Source: Anaerotignum sp. MB30-C6 (lineage in GTDB: Bacteria > Bacillota > Clostridia > Lachnospirales > Anaerotignaceae). From it: a DNA stretch of 64,000 nucleotides. Positions 63,020 to 64,000 of this stretch are shown here, piece after piece (position 1 is the first letter of the stretch; each line of letters starts with the position of its first letter). The notes under the pieces were generated by a model. That model saw nothing but the letters and a program-made list of their open reading frames with translations, had not been told where the DNA came from and searched no databases. Both the position numbers and the translations under genes were made by a program. The stretch is taken from assembly GCF_030908465.1 (NCBI RefSeq), contig NZ_CP133078.1:1674001-1738000 (forward strand), read 5' to 3'.

Positions 63020-63046
63020 GCACAAGAAATTGTTAAATTTTTGTGC
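63020..63046. promoter_or_regulatory. Inverted repeat next to the sigma-54 promoter
   Basis: GCACAA and TTGTGC are separated by 15 bp with further partial symmetry. It could bind the sigma-54 activator or another regulator, although it lies closer to the -24 box than usual enhancer sites. Confidence 0.4.
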
Positions 63047-63745
63047 ATCTATCATAAATTGCTGAAAGATTATTCTTGAAAAAAAGATTTCTATTGTGAA
63101 TAATTATTGTGCTCTCTTTTTCATATGAATTTGAGGTGCAAAGCTTAACTGCATAATTTCAGTAAAATAACGATGAAAATTAAGGGAGGAACCTTGAATT
63201 TAAGGGATTTATGCGGGTTTTATTCATCTGAATATTTTTTTTGACTAGATGAAAGGCATATCTTAAGGGTAAGATATTTCATTTTTATTTTAAAAATCCA
63301 TTCCGAAAGGTTGCACATAAAAAAACAACCTCTCAAGTTGAAAGGTTGTTTTAGTGGTGAAACAATGGGAGGGTTATCCCATCGTTAAGGGGTACATGCC
63401 TTAAAGTTCATAGAATAAATGGGTGCTATTTCCTGAATTTTTGTGGAGATTTAGATGCCTATTCTGTTGTTTCTCCCTATTGTGTTTATTCATAAATCAG
63501 TCTCAATGTCCACTAACCTTACAACAAGTTAGTTGGGATTTCTTTCTCTATAGATATACAACGCTGTTCGTAAGTTTAAAACTAATATAGAAGTAATTAA
63601 TTTGGAAGGCTTCAGAATGAATTCTGCTATCTACAAATATATTAAGTTTCATTGCCTTACTTTTTTACTGAAGAGCCAGACTATTTTCTTCAAAGCAAGA
63701 GATGAAATGTACTGATTTATGGGTTTTATCTGTATTTTTTCCCCA
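63047..63745. other. Intergenic with hairpins but no supported gene
   Basis: A minus-strand terminator-like hairpin lies at 63319-63352 and a 10-bp stem without T tract, AACAATGGGA / TCCCATCGTT, at about 63364-63389. CTAACC...GTTAG near 63517-63535 is in the opposite order to the shared boxes and is not counted among them. Confidence 0.45.
63319..63352 (-). terminator. Terminator-like hairpin upstream of the MFS operon
   Basis: AAAACAACCT / AGGTTGTTTT around an 11-nt loop; the minus strand continues with seven T. It could stop read-through from the right-edge gene. Confidence 0.7.
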
Positions 63746-63775
63746 ATAAAAGGGGCAATATAAATCGCCCCCTTT
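63746..63775 (-). terminator. Terminator of the right-edge gene
   Basis: Minus-strand AAAGGGGGC and GCCCCTTTT flank an AT-rich loop, 25 nt after the stop codon. Confidence 0.75.
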
Positions 63776-63800
63776 GTTTACCTTCTTAGGTTTTTAGTTG

Positions 63801-64000
63801 TTATCTATTACAAGAACCATCACGCAATCCACAACTGTTGCCTCTACCGAAACCGCCTTGGCCTTTACCGCCGCCGTTGCCCATTCCTCCCCCATTGGAG
63901 CCGAACTTGGCTTCGTTTGTTCTTCCAATTCTTGCACTGCCTGTACCATCGCAATCTGCCTGGTTTTCTTCCAGACTAGCTAAGATAGCATCTGCTTTTT
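63801..64000 (-). CDS. Glycine-rich protein with Cys-containing tail (partial, N-terminus off the right edge)
   Basis: The last 65 residues of a minus-strand protein are visible. A short helix (ILASLEENQADCDGTGS) leads into a Gly/Asn-rich stretch (about 25 residues, 15 of them Gly) and the end CGLRDGSCNR. Similar Gly-rich tails closing with CGLRDGSC-type motifs occur on small metal- or Fe-S-associated proteins of anaerobes; that parallel is from memory and weak. The frame is open to the edge, and a terminator follows the TAA, supporting a real gene. The family cannot be named without the upstream part. Confidence 0.7.
   Translation of the reverse strand, partial: KADAILASLEENQADCDGTGSARIGRTNEAKFGSNGGGMGNGGGKGQGGFGRGNSCGLRDGSCNR

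Noticed and set aside
63517..63535. CTAACC...GTTAG near the right end as another regulon box
   Set aside because: The half-sites are in the reverse order with a different spacing, so it is not the same operator.
1..64000. CRISPR array, tRNA/rRNA genes, insertion sequence or prophage
   Set aside because: No regularly spaced repeats, tRNA-like cloverleaf signatures, transposase or phage structural genes were recognised on either strand by reading.

Overview
The window reads as chromosomal DNA of a low-G+C anaerobic endospore-former relative (Bacillota, class Clostridia, perhaps a Lachnospirales/Anaerotignum-like amino-acid fermenter; the genus is inference). Pointers are two T-box leaders, glycyl-radical pyruvate formate-lyase, hybrid-cluster protein, a SpoIID-type protein, strong GGAGG ribosome sites and U-tract terminators. 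No tRNA, rRNA, CRISPR array, insertion sequence or prophage was seen.

1-9 kb: DprA (cut by the left edge) diverges from a YifB/ComM ATPase and a DUF1275 membrane protein; a LysR regulator diverges from a YeiH-type exporter; a chemoreceptor follows, then about 1.3 kb without a convincing gene. 9-19.5 kb (all minus): pheS-pheT behind a Phe T-box, a PadR/DUF2812 pair plus a truncated DUF2812 copy, and a run SpoIID - 97-aa unknown - queA - rarA. 19.9-34 kb: a BlaI/BlaR pair, a 50-aa protein, a four-domain CoA-disulfide-reductase/rhodanese/TusA/DsrE fusion, a CoA-binding protein, a radical SAM protein, Hcp, and pflA-pflB behind a ZTP (pfl) riboswitch.

34-40 kb: an NSS-family transporter behind a T-box whose specifier reads UAC (Tyr), so a predicted tyrosine importer; then Ku and a PE-ligase-polymerase LigD (NHEJ), and a small hydrolase. 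40-54 kb: a transport island made of a TetR regulator with a 33-bp palindromic operator, an ECF module (S, T, double ATPase), two fused ABC permease-ATPases, a two-component system, and a five-gene Dpp/Nik/Cnt-like ABC importer whose binding protein is His-rich. 55-63 kb: thiW and a PhzF-like gene behind a TPP riboswitch plus a second structured RNA; a MATE exporter; a sigma-54 activator; and an amidohydrolase-MFS unit that carries a -24/-12 promoter. A glycine-rich, cysteine-ended protein is cut by the right edge.

The most interesting signal is a shared 16-bp inverted repeat, GTTAG-N6-CTAAC. It occurs twice before the ECF/ABC operon and once before the binding-protein operon. A one-mismatch copy lies before the MATE gene. 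The last two sites lie exactly 8 nt downstream of good -10 boxes. This suggests one repressor linking two importers, an exporter pair and an efflux pump, possibly metal or haem responsive. The regulator is not identified.
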